A stretch of 59,251 nt of DNA. Origin: CAZEAN01 sp964510225. Its GTDB lineage: Bacteria > Planctomycetota > Planctomycetia > Isosphaerales > Isosphaeraceae. The notes beneath the pieces were generated by a model. That model saw only the letters and a program-made list of their open reading frames with translations. It did no database searches and had not been told where the DNA came from. How positions within the stretch are numbered: the first letter of the stretch is position 1; the number at the start of each line of letters is the position of its first letter. Below are positions 17,556 to 26,261 of the stretch, in pieces. The stretch lies in assembly GCA_964510225.1 (NCBI GenBank), contig CAZEAN010000020.1, positions 1-59,251 of the forward strand, read 5' to 3'. Position numbers and translations under genes: made by a program.

Positions 17556-17946
17556 CGTTAATCACTCTCCAACCAGGGTTTGGTCGCGCTTACGCCAACT
17601 CGATGACTCGGACTGAGTCATCATCAGGAGACGGAAGGCAAACGCATGCCAAGACCTCGGCCCCGTAGGATTCCCACCTCACGGAGTTCTACATGCCGAA
17701 GTGAGCTTGAACTGATCGCCTCGGGACGGTTATTCGATCAGATAGTAGTAAAATTATAGACCCCGTCGGAATTCTTCGTCAAACAACCACCCCTTAATCT
17801 CAACCCGTCCACCAAGAAATGTCGAACGATCACTGATTACTTGCTCGGTAACGGCAGGTTGAGGGCAGCAACGTCGATGCCCGATAAGCACGTTTTCTCT
17901 GATCAGATCGATACTCGTAATCAATCCCCTGGGGTTGTTTTTCGGT
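17556..17946. other. Intergenic region (391 bases) with the nfeD promoter
   Basis: Upstream of nfeD and downstream of the LolA-like gene, both on the minus strand. It holds a near-consensus minus-strand promoter at 17753-17782, listed separately, which leaves a leader of about 190 bases before nfeD. No convincing gene or other structure. Confidence 0.5.
17753..17782 (-). promoter_or_regulatory. Sigma-70-like promoter of the nfeD-nfeD-floA operon
   Basis: Read on the minus strand, TTGACG (17782-17777) is followed by an 18-base spacer and a perfect TATAAT (17758-17753). It points towards the nfeD start at 17555. This is the closest match to the sigma-70 consensus that I found in the window. 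Confidence 0.75.
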
Positions 17947-18945
17947 TCAGGGAGCTTGGCGTTGGTTCCGCTCTGAACCCAATCTTCCTTGAGTGGGTTG
18001 GCTCGTCAAGGTCTCCGGAGCTTGGCCAGTCTGGGCACCGGAGTTGTTGAGGCCAGTCGTCGACGGCGAGGGATGTCGGACCAGTTCCCAGCCATTCTGA
18101 TTTGCAAATGTAGCGAGCTTCTGGGTCCACTCGAAGAACTCATCACCCACTTCATTTGGGTTCCGGGGAGTCGTTCTCGTCACTCTGTAGTAGACTCGAT
18201 CACGCTCGTTGGGATCGAGCGTGTCAATCACCGCAGGGAAAAGAGTCTTGGTATCAAGAAAGAGTCGCGCTGCGACAAAGGTCTCTCGATCTACGGCGTG
18301 CCTCGGGAAGAGCAATATTTTATAGTATGTCCCTTGCTCCGTTTGGGTGATTCCGTCCAACGATGCGCTATAACGCCACTTGAACTGGTTGACGTTCATG
18401 TTGAAGAGAAACTGGAGAGGGCCTTCCTCGAGCGCCCGGAGTTGTGCATCCTCGGGCAAGGGATAGAAGTGGATCTGCTTGGTTTCAGGCTCCCATTGAA
18501 CAACCTCGGTGCCCGTCATCTGGGTTCGGCTGTCCGGGACGTATTTCTCCGTTTCCGGATCCTCACGCTCGTAGGTCAAGAGTGCCCGATTCGGCCGTTT
18601 GAGGATCGCACGACCTTGATACTTTGTTTTGATATTTAGAGTCTGATTAATTTCGATCTTCGTGAACTGGACATCGAGGATGCTGAAACCTTGGCTCACA
18701 TCGGACCATCGTTGCAGAATTTGGTCGAGTTGAGCCTGTGAATCCGAATCCGGAGGAGTTTGAGTTGAGTTCGCTGGAGTCCTGGGGACATTCTGAATTG
18801 GACTCGATTGGTTTGGTGCCGGTGCGGGGGCGAGCCGACTTGTACCACGCGGCGTTGGCTGTTGGGCGAGCGTAGCGGCTCCCAAAAGGCAATCAGAAGC
18901 CAGCACAGATGCTGCAGAGAGTGCGGCCAACATGAGTCGTCGCAT
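17947..18945 (-). CDS. Secreted LolA-like planctomycete protein (TIGR03009-like)
   Basis: 332 residues from the ATG at 18945, with AAGGAG 6 bases upstream. A Sec signal (LAALSAASVLASDCLLGAAT) and a Pro/Ser/Gln-rich linker to about residue 70 come first. The folded domain begins at LDQILQRWSDVSQGFSILDV and continues with strands such as YQGRAILKRPNRALLTYE and QIHFYPLPEDAQ. The pattern (sigmoid beta sheet around a lipid-facing groove, 'W.....K........F') is that of LolA/TIGR03009-type planctomycete proteins. This assignment is from memory and not searched. The Gln/Ser-rich tail is low complexity. It appears to be a single-gene unit; lipoprotein or lipid chaperoning is a family-level guess. Confidence 0.75.
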   Translation of the reverse strand: MRRLMLAALSAASVLASDCLLGAATLAQQPTPRGTSRLAPAPAPNQSSPIQNVPRTPANSTQTPPDSDSQAQLDQILQRWSDVSQGFSILDVQFTKIEINQTLNIKTKYQGRAILKRPNRALLTYEREDPETEKYVPDSRTQMTGTEVVQWEPETKQIHFYPLPEDAQLRALEEGPLQFLFNMNVNQFKWRYSASLDGITQTEQGTYYKILLFPRHAVDRETFVAARLFLDTKTLFPAVIDTLDPNERDRVYYRVTRTTPRNPNEVGDEFFEWTQKLATFANQNGWELVRHPSPSTTGLNNSGAQTGQAPETLTSQPTQGRLGSERNQRQAP

Positions 18946-19171
18946 AGGAGGCTCCTTCCTTCGCGACCGAGTTCCGACGTACTCGTCAACGCTCGGCTCG
19001 GATCCTTCTCCAGATCATCTCCGTCCCTTGAAGGCCTGAAATCTTAGCCCCGTTGCCGGAGCCTGAATAGGCCAAGCGTTAAATCTCAGGGTATGAAGAG
19101 TATTTGCGGACCATTTGAAAACTTCATCATTTGTTGTGTCGTTTTGTAGAGCTTCTCTTAGAATCTCGGTC

Positions 19172-19200
19172 TTGACCTCATTCAAGGATGACTCAAGAAT
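19172..19200 (+). promoter_or_regulatory. Possible sigma-70 promoter of the MEMO-family gene
   Basis: TTGACC (19172-19177), a 17-base spacer and AAGAAT (19195-19200). The -35 matches 5 of 6 and the -10 matches 4 of 6. It ends 32 bases before the ATG at 19233. Confidence 0.45.
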
Positions 19201-19232
19201 CAAGCTCTTATTAACAATGATCCGATTCCGGC

Positions 19233-20486
19233 ATGGCGGACAAGACCATGGCGGTCGTTGACTACCCAAAACTGAGGCCGATCATCCCCACGTTGGAGCA
19301 ACGTGGCGGAACTAGTTACGTCGGCCTTGTTGATGCGCACGGGATCATTGAGGAACCTCTCTACATCCACCAGGCAGGCTTTGAACATCTCGTCCGGAAG
19401 TTCAATGGAGAATTGAGCCTTCCCGAGATCCAGGCAGAAGTCCTCCGACAGACTCGTCAACTAATCTCGACCCAGCAACTTGAGAGCCTCGTCCATCAAC
19501 TTGAGTCGCGGATGCTCTTGGAGGGGCCAACCTACAGTTCCTTCCTCGAAGACTTCAAACACGCTGGGATCCGTCAACCAGCGCTTGCTGGTCGGGCCTA
19601 TTCGTCCAATCCTCGGGTCCTTCGATGTCAACTAGAGAGTTACTTTTACAATCCCGAAGGTGCTGGCCTTCCCGATTCTGCATGCCTCGGCAATTCAACT
19701 CGAGCCGTGATGATCCCCCACATTGATTTCGTCCGAGGTGGTCCGACCTATACCCATGCATATCGAGCCTTGATCGAAGGAAACGAGGCAAAAACATTCA
19801 TTATTATCGGTGTTGCGCATCGCCCTTGCCAACAACGATTTATGTTGACACGTAAAGACTTTGAGACCCCACTCGGCTTGGTCCGGACTGATCGAACTTT
19901 CGTCGACCGGATCGCCTCCCTCGTTGGCCCGAGCGCTTTCGAGGATGAGACCGCACATGTTCGCGAGCATTCAATCGAATTTCAACTTCTGTTTCTCCAA
20001 CATCTCCTTGGACCGGATGCCGAGTTCAGTGTGGTCCCGATTCTGGTCGGATCCTTCGATGACCTCTTCGGTCGAGGGGTCGATCCTATCGAAGTTCCGG
20101 ATATTCAACGGTTTGTTCAGGCCCTCCGTGCTGCCGAATCATCGAGTGATGAAGTCGTTAAGTACATCGCCTCCGTCGATTTTGGACATATCGGCCGTGA
20201 ATTCGGTGACCGAGACCTGGTCGATCAGCAAACTCAATTGAGGCTCGAGCGGTTTGATCGTGCCATGATCAGTCACGCCGTTGCGGGTGATCCGAAATCC
20301 TGGTTTCAAACCGCTGCAGCGGTCTCGAATGTGTGGCGGATCTGCGGCCTCGCTGCAACCTACATCATGCTTCACGCGGCGGGCCCGTTACGGGGAGAGC
20401 TGCTCCAGTACCAACAAGCAATCGATTCCACGTCCACTTGCTGCGTCAGTTTCGCGAGCCTAGCTTTCGAAGCAACTGATTCCTGA
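19233..20486 (+). CDS. amrB: MEMO/AmmeMemoRadiSam system protein B with PqqD-like N-terminus
   Basis: 417 residues from the ATG at 19233 (an ATG at 19248 is equally possible). Residues about 115-415 are a MEMO1/AmrB domain: RQPALAGRAYSSNP, then PHIDFVRGGPTYTHAY, IIIGVAHRP, RTDRTFVDRI, REHSIEFQLLFLQHLLG and SVDFGHIG. The His and Asp residues in PHIDF, VAH and REHSIE are those that form the metal or dioxygenase-like pocket. The first 110 residues are extra: PKLRPIIPTLEQ, a strand-rich part, and FNGELSLPEIQAEVLRQTRQ look like a PqqD/RRE-type winged helix. AMMECR1 and radical-SAM partners are not adjacent. The biochemical role of this family is unsettled. Confidence 0.85.
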   Translation: MADKTMAVVDYPKLRPIIPTLEQRGGTSYVGLVDAHGIIEEPLYIHQAGFEHLVRKFNGELSLPEIQAEVLRQTRQLISTQQLESLVHQLESRMLLEGPTYSSFLEDFKHAGIRQPALAGRAYSSNPRVLRCQLESYFYNPEGAGLPDSACLGNSTRAVMIPHIDFVRGGPTYTHAYRALIEGNEAKTFIIIGVAHRPCQQRFMLTRKDFETPLGLVRTDRTFVDRIASLVGPSAFEDETAHVREHSIEFQLLFLQHLLGPDAEFSVVPILVGSFDDLFGRGVDPIEVPDIQRFVQALRAAESSSDEVVKYIASVDFGHIGREFGDRDLVDQQTQLRLERFDRAMISHAVAGDPKSWFQTAAAVSNVWRICGLAATYIMLHAAGPLRGELLQYQQAIDSTSTCCVSFASLAFEATDS

Positions 20487-20760
20487 CAATAAATTTAGGT
20501 GGATCAGTTCCAATTCCTCGAAGGCAGAATTAGATTCTGAACCACGAATTCCCGGCCCAAGTTGTTGTTCGGAATACGATGACCGACGATCTGAAACGAC
20601 ACTCGGGATAGGCGACTTTTCGGGATTTGTAGGGGCTCACAAGGCATATTGAGCCGGGAACAATACGGTGTTTTCTCGTATAGTGAGACGAGAGCTAGTA
20701 AGTTGGTGATCGAGACACGATTGATAAGGGGAGTTAATCGACTGGGGTCACATAAACGAG

Positions 20761-22023
20761 GTGAATGTTGTGGTCGAGGAGCAATCGAAGGTCGTCATTA
20801 TCGGGGTCGGAGACGACGGTTGGGCGGGACTCACCGAATTAGCGCGGTCAATACTTCAGGACGCTACCTTAATTCTCGGACCTCAGGCGGTCCTCAGCTT
20901 ACTTCCAGAACTCCCCGGGAATAGGACGGATCTCGAAGCTGAGATGGGACTTGCAACCCAACAGGTCCGAGATGCAATGTCTGACGATCGAGCCGTCCTC
21001 GTCACATCTGGCGATCCCCTCTTTTACGGGATCGCCCGCTACCTCTGCGACCGGCTCGGTAAAGAATCGTTCGAGATCATCCCACACGTCAGCAGCATGC
21101 AATTGGCCTTCGCTCGCGTCAAAGAAAGCTGGGATGATGCGTACTTGGCCGATCTGGGTGGCCACTCCTTGGAGTCGATCCTGAACAAGCTCCGACATGC
21201 AGAAAAGATCGGGCTCTTCTCGAGTGATCGTTGCCCACCGTCTCGACTTGCGCGGGCGATGCTCGATCGAGGGCTGGAACACTATCGAGCCTACGTCTGC
21301 GAGCACCTCGGATCACCTGACGAGCGTGTTACCCAAGCAACACTCAAGGATCTGATCCAACTCGACTTCGATCCACTACACGTGCTCATCTTGGTCCGCG
21401 AAACGGAGCAACCAGAACGCCCCGAACGAGACGCTCCTCGACTCCGTTTCGGCAATCCGGACTCACTTTTCAATCAATCTCAGCCGCGTAAGTCACTGGT
21501 GACGACCGCTGAAGTCCGAGCGATTGCCCTCGCTCAGCTCGCAATCGGCGAGGAGGCCATTGTCTGGGACGTCGGTGCTGGGTCAGGTTCAGTCGCGATC
21601 GAGGCGGCACGACTCGCGACAAAAGGAAGGGTGTTCGCGATTGAACCACGAACTGCGGAACTGAGCATGATTCAGTCGAATGCCGATCGCTTCGGAGTTT
21701 CCAACGTCGAACTTATCGCAGGTCGAGCGCCTGATGCCCTCGTCGGGATTCCCGATCCCGATGCCGTTTTCGTCGGTGGGACCGGGCGTCATGTGGGAGC
21801 CATCCTGAAGTCGGTCTTTGAGCGGCTTCGTCCGGGTGGTCGTCTTGCAGTCAACGTGGCAACGATCGAAGGCTTCCTTGAGGCTCACAAAATCCTTAAG
21901 CAAGTCGCTAGAGAGGTTCAGAGTTGGAATGTTCAGATAGCACGTTCGATCGAGCAGCTCGATCGGATTCGCTTTCAACCCCTCAATCAAACGTTCCTTC
22001 TCGCGGTTTCCAAATCCGACTAG
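20761..22023 (+). CDS. cobL: Precorrin-6Y C5,15-methyltransferase (decarboxylating)
   Basis: 420-residue CbiE-CbiT fusion of corrin-ring (cobalamin) biosynthesis, methylating C5 and C15 of precorrin-6Y/7 with loss of the C12 acetate CO2. Residues about 10-210 are the CbiE tetrapyrrole methylase: VVIIGVGDDGWAGLTELA, VTSGDPLFYGIARYL and PHVSSMQLAFAR. Residues about 240-420 are CbiT, with the SAM site VWDVGAGSGSVAIEAARLA and FAIEPRTAE. The start is a GTG at 20761 preceded by AGG; other in-frame GTGs follow closely. It is the only cobalamin gene in the window and no B12-box motif is visible in the 274 bases upstream. A MEMO-family gene precedes it. Confidence 0.93.
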   Translation: MNVVVEEQSKVVIIGVGDDGWAGLTELARSILQDATLILGPQAVLSLLPELPGNRTDLEAEMGLATQQVRDAMSDDRAVLVTSGDPLFYGIARYLCDRLGKESFEIIPHVSSMQLAFARVKESWDDAYLADLGGHSLESILNKLRHAEKIGLFSSDRCPPSRLARAMLDRGLEHYRAYVCEHLGSPDERVTQATLKDLIQLDFDPLHVLILVRETEQPERPERDAPRLRFGNPDSLFNQSQPRKSLVTTAEVRAIALAQLAIGEEAIVWDVGAGSGSVAIEAARLATKGRVFAIEPRTAELSMIQSNADRFGVSNVELIAGRAPDALVGIPDPDAVFVGGTGRHVGAILKSVFERLRPGGRLAVNVATIEGFLEAHKILKQVAREVQSWNVQIARSIEQLDRIRFQPLNQTFLLAVSKSD

Positions 22024-22135
22024 GGGTAGCAGTCATACCGGCATTCCGATCAAGCTTCCTTCCTGTCGTTCCTCGTTGTGCGATTGCGCGATCGGCCTAG
22101 CCAGCCCCGAAACAGTGACTTAGGGCATTGCTGGA

Positions 22136-22164
22136 TTGCCGAGAAAGAGGGTCAGCGATACTAT
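22136..22164 (+). promoter_or_regulatory. Sigma-70-like promoter of the PIG-L deacetylase gene
   Basis: TTGCCG (22136-22141), a 17-base spacer and TACTAT (22159-22164). It ends 54 bases before the start at 22219. The spacing is ideal and each hexamer matches 4 of 6. Confidence 0.5.
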
Positions 22165-22218
22165 TTCGTTTGAACGCTAATGATGCGGTGTCAATCAGAT
22201 ATTTAGAGAAAGGTCATT

Positions 22219-22968
22219 ATGGGCGCGTCGGATCAGGAAGATGTTACACTCGACCTCATCGCTGTCGGCGCTCATCCTGACGATGTCGAGATTACCTGCG
22301 GCGGGACGCTCGCTCACCTCGGCAGTCTTGGCTACCGTGTTGGGATCATTGATCTGACCGACGGTGAGCCGACTCCAGGCTCACCCGGCCCAGACCATCG
22401 CCTCGAAGAGGCTCAGGAAGCGGCTCGTATCCTCGGTGTTCACGTCCGCCGACAACTCAATCTCCCTAATCGACGACTCTTTGATTCCTTCGAGGCACGC
22501 GTCGCTCTTGCAACCGAATTTCGGAAGTTTCGGCCCCGGGTCGTCCTTGGCTTCGGCGGCAGAACGGTACTGGCCTCTCCAGACCATTACCAGGCAATGC
22601 TCATTACGGACGCCGCTGTCTTCTACAGCCGTTTAAGCAAGTGGGATGAATACTTTGACGGTTATCCCACACACCGGATTCAGAATCAGCTTAGCTTTCC
22701 CGTTTCGCTGCATGGCCTAGACCTTCCCGACTCGTCCGGCTACATTGTCGCCGACATCGGAATATGTCTGGAGCGCAAGTTGGAATCAGTCCGAGCGTAT
22801 CGATCACAATTCCCTCCGTCAAAGAATCGTGTTCTCGAAACGATCGAGGCGATGAATCGTTACCACGGATTGATGGCCGGCTTCGAAGCAGGAGAACTCT
22901 TCGTGACCCATCGGAGTCAAGGGGTTAGCAATCTCATGGAGTGGGCGGCGCCGAGTCATTCGCGTTAA
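22219..22968 (+). CDS. PIG-L family (BshB1-like) N-acetylglucosaminyl deacetylase
   Basis: 249 residues. The zinc-site signature AVGAHPDDVEITCGG lies near residue 15. DLTDGEPTPGSPG follows, then LNLPNRRLFDSFEARVALAT, and the later SPDHYQAMLITDAAVFYS and RYHG motifs. These match bacillithiol deacetylase BshB1 and its planctomycete relatives, which hydrolyse the acetyl group of GlcNAc-malate or similar amino sugars. The exact substrate cannot be read from the sequence. It starts at an ATG with AGAAAGG just upstream. A clear promoter lies at 22136-22164. Confidence 0.88.
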   Translation: MGASDQEDVTLDLIAVGAHPDDVEITCGGTLAHLGSLGYRVGIIDLTDGEPTPGSPGPDHRLEEAQEAARILGVHVRRQLNLPNRRLFDSFEARVALATEFRKFRPRVVLGFGGRTVLASPDHYQAMLITDAAVFYSRLSKWDEYFDGYPTHRIQNQLSFPVSLHGLDLPDSSGYIVADIGICLERKLESVRAYRSQFPPSKNRVLETIEAMNRYHGLMAGFEAGELFVTHRSQGVSNLMEWAAPSHSR

Positions 22969-23087
22969 CCTAGATCATTGATAACGGATAACTAAAATTG
23001 ATCTCTAAGATCGGCTGATTGATCCTCCCTGGGAAGCGAACGGAGCGTCGACCCCAGGTATCTACAGGGGAGAACGAGAGGCTCATC

Positions 23088-24167
23088 GTGTCTTGGCTTG
23101 AGTGGTTGAGAACCCCAATTCTACAGATCCGAAAGCTCTTGGGTCTCGGAGACCGTTCCGAAGCTTTGAGCGGGGCAAACCTAAGCGCAAGACCAGTGCT
23201 TCGGAATGAATTCTCGACCATCTACGAGGTCCCGAGCCAAGATTCCAGCGAGGCCGTCCGTGCCCCTGCTTCATCGATCAGCGTTGGAGTTGCGACAACG
23301 AAAGGGAACTATCGAAGCCACAACGAGGACAACTTCTATGTACCCGGAATTGGCTCTGTTGCCGAGTATCCCAGGGGTCTACCTGTCCAAGCGTTGGGTC
23401 AGCTCATCATTCGATTGGGGCAAGAACACGCTCAGACCCACTCCGCCGGGATGGAGACGACGCAACAAGACACTCAATCGCTAAACCTCGATCCAATTGG
23501 CCCGTTTATCGTTGCCGACGGAATGGGTGGTCAGCTAGCGGGCGAAGAAGCAAGCAAACTCGCTGTCCAGGAAATCCCGAAGAACCTGAAACGTACAATC
23601 GGTAAGGTTGATACTCACGATTCAACCGCCATTCAGGACGCTCTCAAGTCGGCCATCGCCACAACGAACGAAGAGATCTTCACCCAAGCGCAACTCGTTC
23701 CTGCTTTTAGTCAGATGGGAACGACGGTCGTTCTCCTCTTGGTCCGAGAAAACCGCGTCTATGTAACCGGGCTCGGCGACTCGCGTGTCTATCGACTGCG
23801 AAGTGGCCGACTCCTCCAGCTTACGCAGGACCACGACCTTGCCACCGCGTTAAAGAACATCGGCACAATCCGACCGGAAGAAGCCGCGCATCACCAGTTC
23901 CGCCACGTTCTCTATCTCTATCTCGGCTGCCGTGAAGCGAATGATGGCCCAGAAGACGTCCGCGTCGACGACCTCAGGGCTGGAGATCGATTTCTCCTGG
24001 CTTCCGACGGACTTACGGGAGTAGTTAGTGACGACGCGATTCGGGAACGCCTCGAAGCGAGCAATGATCCTCAGTCAATCGCACAAGAATTAGTTGATCT
24101 TGCGCTTAAGAACGACTCACGCGACAACGTCACTTGTATGGTTATCCTGACAGAAGGTGAATCCTGA
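23088..24167 (+). CDS. PP2C-type serine/threonine protein phosphatase
   Basis: 359 residues from a GTG at 23088, with GAGAGG 6 bases upstream (the frame extends to a TTG at 23019, less likely). After an 80-residue linker the PP2C domain begins: GVATTKGNYRSHNEDNFYV carries the first metal Asp, FIVADGMGGQLAGEEAS the second, then MGTTVVLLLV, VTGLGDSRVYRLRSGRL, LTQDHDLA, DRFLLASDGLTG and NDSRDNVTCMVI. A loop of about 60 residues rich in Gln/His sits between the first two motifs. It probably reverses phosphorylation by the kinase encoded 242 bases downstream, a common planctomycete pairing. Confidence 0.93.
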   Translation: MSWLEWLRTPILQIRKLLGLGDRSEALSGANLSARPVLRNEFSTIYEVPSQDSSEAVRAPASSISVGVATTKGNYRSHNEDNFYVPGIGSVAEYPRGLPVQALGQLIIRLGQEHAQTHSAGMETTQQDTQSLNLDPIGPFIVADGMGGQLAGEEASKLAVQEIPKNLKRTIGKVDTHDSTAIQDALKSAIATTNEEIFTQAQLVPAFSQMGTTVVLLLVRENRVYVTGLGDSRVYRLRSGRLLQLTQDHDLATALKNIGTIRPEEAAHHQFRHVLYLYLGCREANDGPEDVRVDDLRAGDRFLLASDGLTGVVSDDAIRERLEASNDPQSIAQELVDLALKNDSRDNVTCMVILTEGES

Positions 24168-24232
24168 GTGGAGGACTACCTTTCGTACGTCGATCCTTCA
24201 CTCAGTCAGCACTCTCAATTCAATGTGGTGAC

Positions 24233-24249
24233 GCCGACTCTTAGTCGGC
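24233..24249. terminator. Hairpin after the PP2C gene
   Basis: GCCGACT-CTT-AGTCGGC is a perfect 7-base stem with a 3-base loop, 65 bases after the PP2C stop. An A/T-rich near-palindrome follows (CCGAATAATTAAATAATCGG, 24252-24271). There is no U run, so it may be a terminator, an RNA-processing site or an operator. Confidence 0.45.
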
Positions 24250-24409
24250 TCCGAATAATTAAATAATCGGTCATCTGCAGTGACGTCCAATTCGTACAAG
24301 TGATCGTACAATCGAGAAAGAACCCAATTCGGAGTGTAATGGACATTCCAGGATTAGGTCATCACCCTAATTTACCCCGAGTACCCGAAGTTGATCGGGA
24401 TTAGACACA

Positions 24410-25846
24410 ATGCCCCGGTTCCGGGATTTCATCAAAAATCTCAAAGATAGTCGACTTGTCAGTTCGGCTCGGCTCAATGCGATCTTGGAGGGTCATGAGC
24501 TTGGGGACGATGATGATCCGTCCCCCGTCGCGAAGGAACTTGTCCGCAGGGGATGGCTTACTCGCTACCAGGCGAATAAGCTCCTGAACGGTCGGACCTG
24601 GGGATTCTTCCTGAGTTCTTACCGGATCCTGAAGCGACTCGGCGAAGGGGGGATGGGAAAAGTCTACCTCGCCTGCAGCGAGGATGACTATCAATCAAAT
24701 AGAACCGACGAGAAACTCGTCGCGATCAAAGTACTTCCTCCTCGCGTCGCTGCCGAAAATGATCGGGCTCTCAAGCGGTTTTATCGGGAGATGGAACTCT
24801 CGCAGCGTCTGGTTCATCCCAATCTTACTCGGACAATCGAAGTAGGCGTCCTCGGTGATGCCCACTACATGGTGATGGAATACGTTCGTGGTGATAGTCT
24901 GTACAACGTGGTAAAAAAAGTCCGGAGAGGAAACGGCCCACTCCAAGTACCCGACGCCGCAGAATACTTTCGGAAGGTGCTTGGTGGGCTTCAAGCGGCA
25001 CATGATGGTGGCCTCATTCACCGCGACCTCAAGCCATCGAATTTAATGATCACTCCGGACGGTGATGCAAAAATCCTCGATTTAGGTCTCGCTAAGGCGG
25101 TTGATGAATCTAATCCGCTCACCGAACCAAATGCTGTGGTCGGAACCCTCGACTACGCGAGCCCAGAACAACTAGCGAATGCCACGATGGCCGATCATCG
25201 GAGTGACCTTTACAGCATCGGTTGCACCATTTACTTCGCGTTGTCCGGTCACCCCCCGTTCGAAGGGGGTGACATCGTCAGCAAGATTTTTCGTCATCGG
25301 ATGGAGGACCCGCCCCTCCTGGAATCGGTCGCTCCGAGCGTTCCTTCCGCCTTCGCCGCGATTGTCCGCAAGCTGATGTCCAAAGAACCGGATGATCGCT
25401 ATCAGAGTGCCCAAGAACTCGCAGACGACCTTGCCCGCTGGACAGATCCTGATCGCGTAAAAGCCTTACAAGGTTCGTCAGGGGGAGATGCCAGAGCGTT
25501 CCGTCCTCCTCCACCAGAACTTGAGGATGAAGAAATTCGACTCGATCGGGATGGAGGGCGAGGATCAGATGCATCACTCCAAACACTTTTTAGCCTCGCC
25601 GAAGCGAAGGGAGCCCCGATGGGAAAGGCGATTTCCCAGCCCAGGCAGGCAATACTCCTCGACGAGGCAGATATAGACTACATTTCTGGTGAGGGTTCCA
25701 GCGAATCCGAACCATCGTTCGATTCGTTCTTGTCCAATTCTCGAGAAGGATTTCAAGAGCAAATAGAGATGCGCTGGATCCTTCGATTCTGCATTGCTAT
25801 CGCAATTATCGGGATTCTCGCGATCATCGTGATCACGCTTCGCTAG
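24410..25846 (+). CDS. Membrane-anchored serine/threonine protein kinase
   Basis: 478 residues. The first 65 form a planctomycete-type helical preface (ELVRRGWLTRYQANKLLNG). The Hanks-type kinase domain spans about 70-345: glycine loop GEGGMGKVYLA, Lys in VAIKVLPPRV, catalytic loop LIHRDLKPSNLMI, metal motif DLGLA in place of DFG, and activation segment VGTLDYASPEQLA. An acidic low-complexity linker follows. The protein ends in a transmembrane helix (FCIAIAIIGILAIIVITL), so it is tail-anchored with the kinase in the cytoplasm. It has no extracellular sensor domain. The PP2C gene upstream is its likely antagonist. Confidence 0.93.
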   Translation: MPRFRDFIKNLKDSRLVSSARLNAILEGHELGDDDDPSPVAKELVRRGWLTRYQANKLLNGRTWGFFLSSYRILKRLGEGGMGKVYLACSEDDYQSNRTDEKLVAIKVLPPRVAAENDRALKRFYREMELSQRLVHPNLTRTIEVGVLGDAHYMVMEYVRGDSLYNVVKKVRRGNGPLQVPDAAEYFRKVLGGLQAAHDGGLIHRDLKPSNLMITPDGDAKILDLGLAKAVDESNPLTEPNAVVGTLDYASPEQLANATMADHRSDLYSIGCTIYFALSGHPPFEGGDIVSKIFRHRMEDPPLLESVAPSVPSAFAAIVRKLMSKEPDDRYQSAQELADDLARWTDPDRVKALQGSSGGDARAFRPPPPELEDEEIRLDRDGGRGSDASLQTLFSLAEAKGAPMGKAISQPRQAILLDEADIDYISGEGSSESEPSFDSFLSNSREGFQEQIEMRWILRFCIAIAIIGILAIIVITLR

Positions 25847-25932
25847 TCGCTTGAGTCCGTGGCGCAGTAATTGCAGCGATTTGGTCACCATCCACATCTT
25901 TCATTTCCGTCATTTAGGATTTCGATTTTAAG

Positions 25933-26124
25933 ATGCAATTCGAGAATACTCAAAGAGCCCCACTCACCCACGATGTCGACTATGGTGTGGTCGAACTCGG
26001 TTTCTTTGTGCCTCGCGGTCATGCTGACGCGCTCATCAATCTCGCTCGTCAGCGCCGCCAAAGTGTGGGTGAAATCCTCCGCGAACTAATCCAGCAAGAG
26101 ATCGTTCAACCCTCTCACTCATAG
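25933..26124 (+). CDS. Small RHH-like protein
   Basis: 63 residues from the ATG at 25933. It contains VVELGFFVPRGHADALINLA, then RQRRQSVGEILRELIQQEI. This is a strand followed by two helices, the ribbon-helix-helix pattern of small DNA-binding or antitoxin-like proteins. The ribosome site is weak (TTTTAAG). No toxin-like gene is adjacent; the neighbours are the protein kinase and lhr. Codon choice looks like that of the neighbours, which supports a real gene. Confidence 0.5.
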   Translation: MQFENTQRAPLTHDVDYGVVELGFFVPRGHADALINLARQRRQSVGEILRELIQQEIVQPSHS

Positions 26125-26261
26125 CCGCGGCACTCATTGCCTAGTCGTTGTGCATAATCGCTCTGATCTTAAACTTGACTCAGCGATCATCGAAGTTTCA
26201 TTCATTTCTTGCCTCATTTTCGTCTACCCTGTCGGCCATGCTCGATGTTGAAGACTGACTC

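Noticed and set aside
20487..20760. Cobalamin riboswitch upstream of cobL
   Set aside because: No B12-box or typical stem pattern could be found in this 274-base gap.
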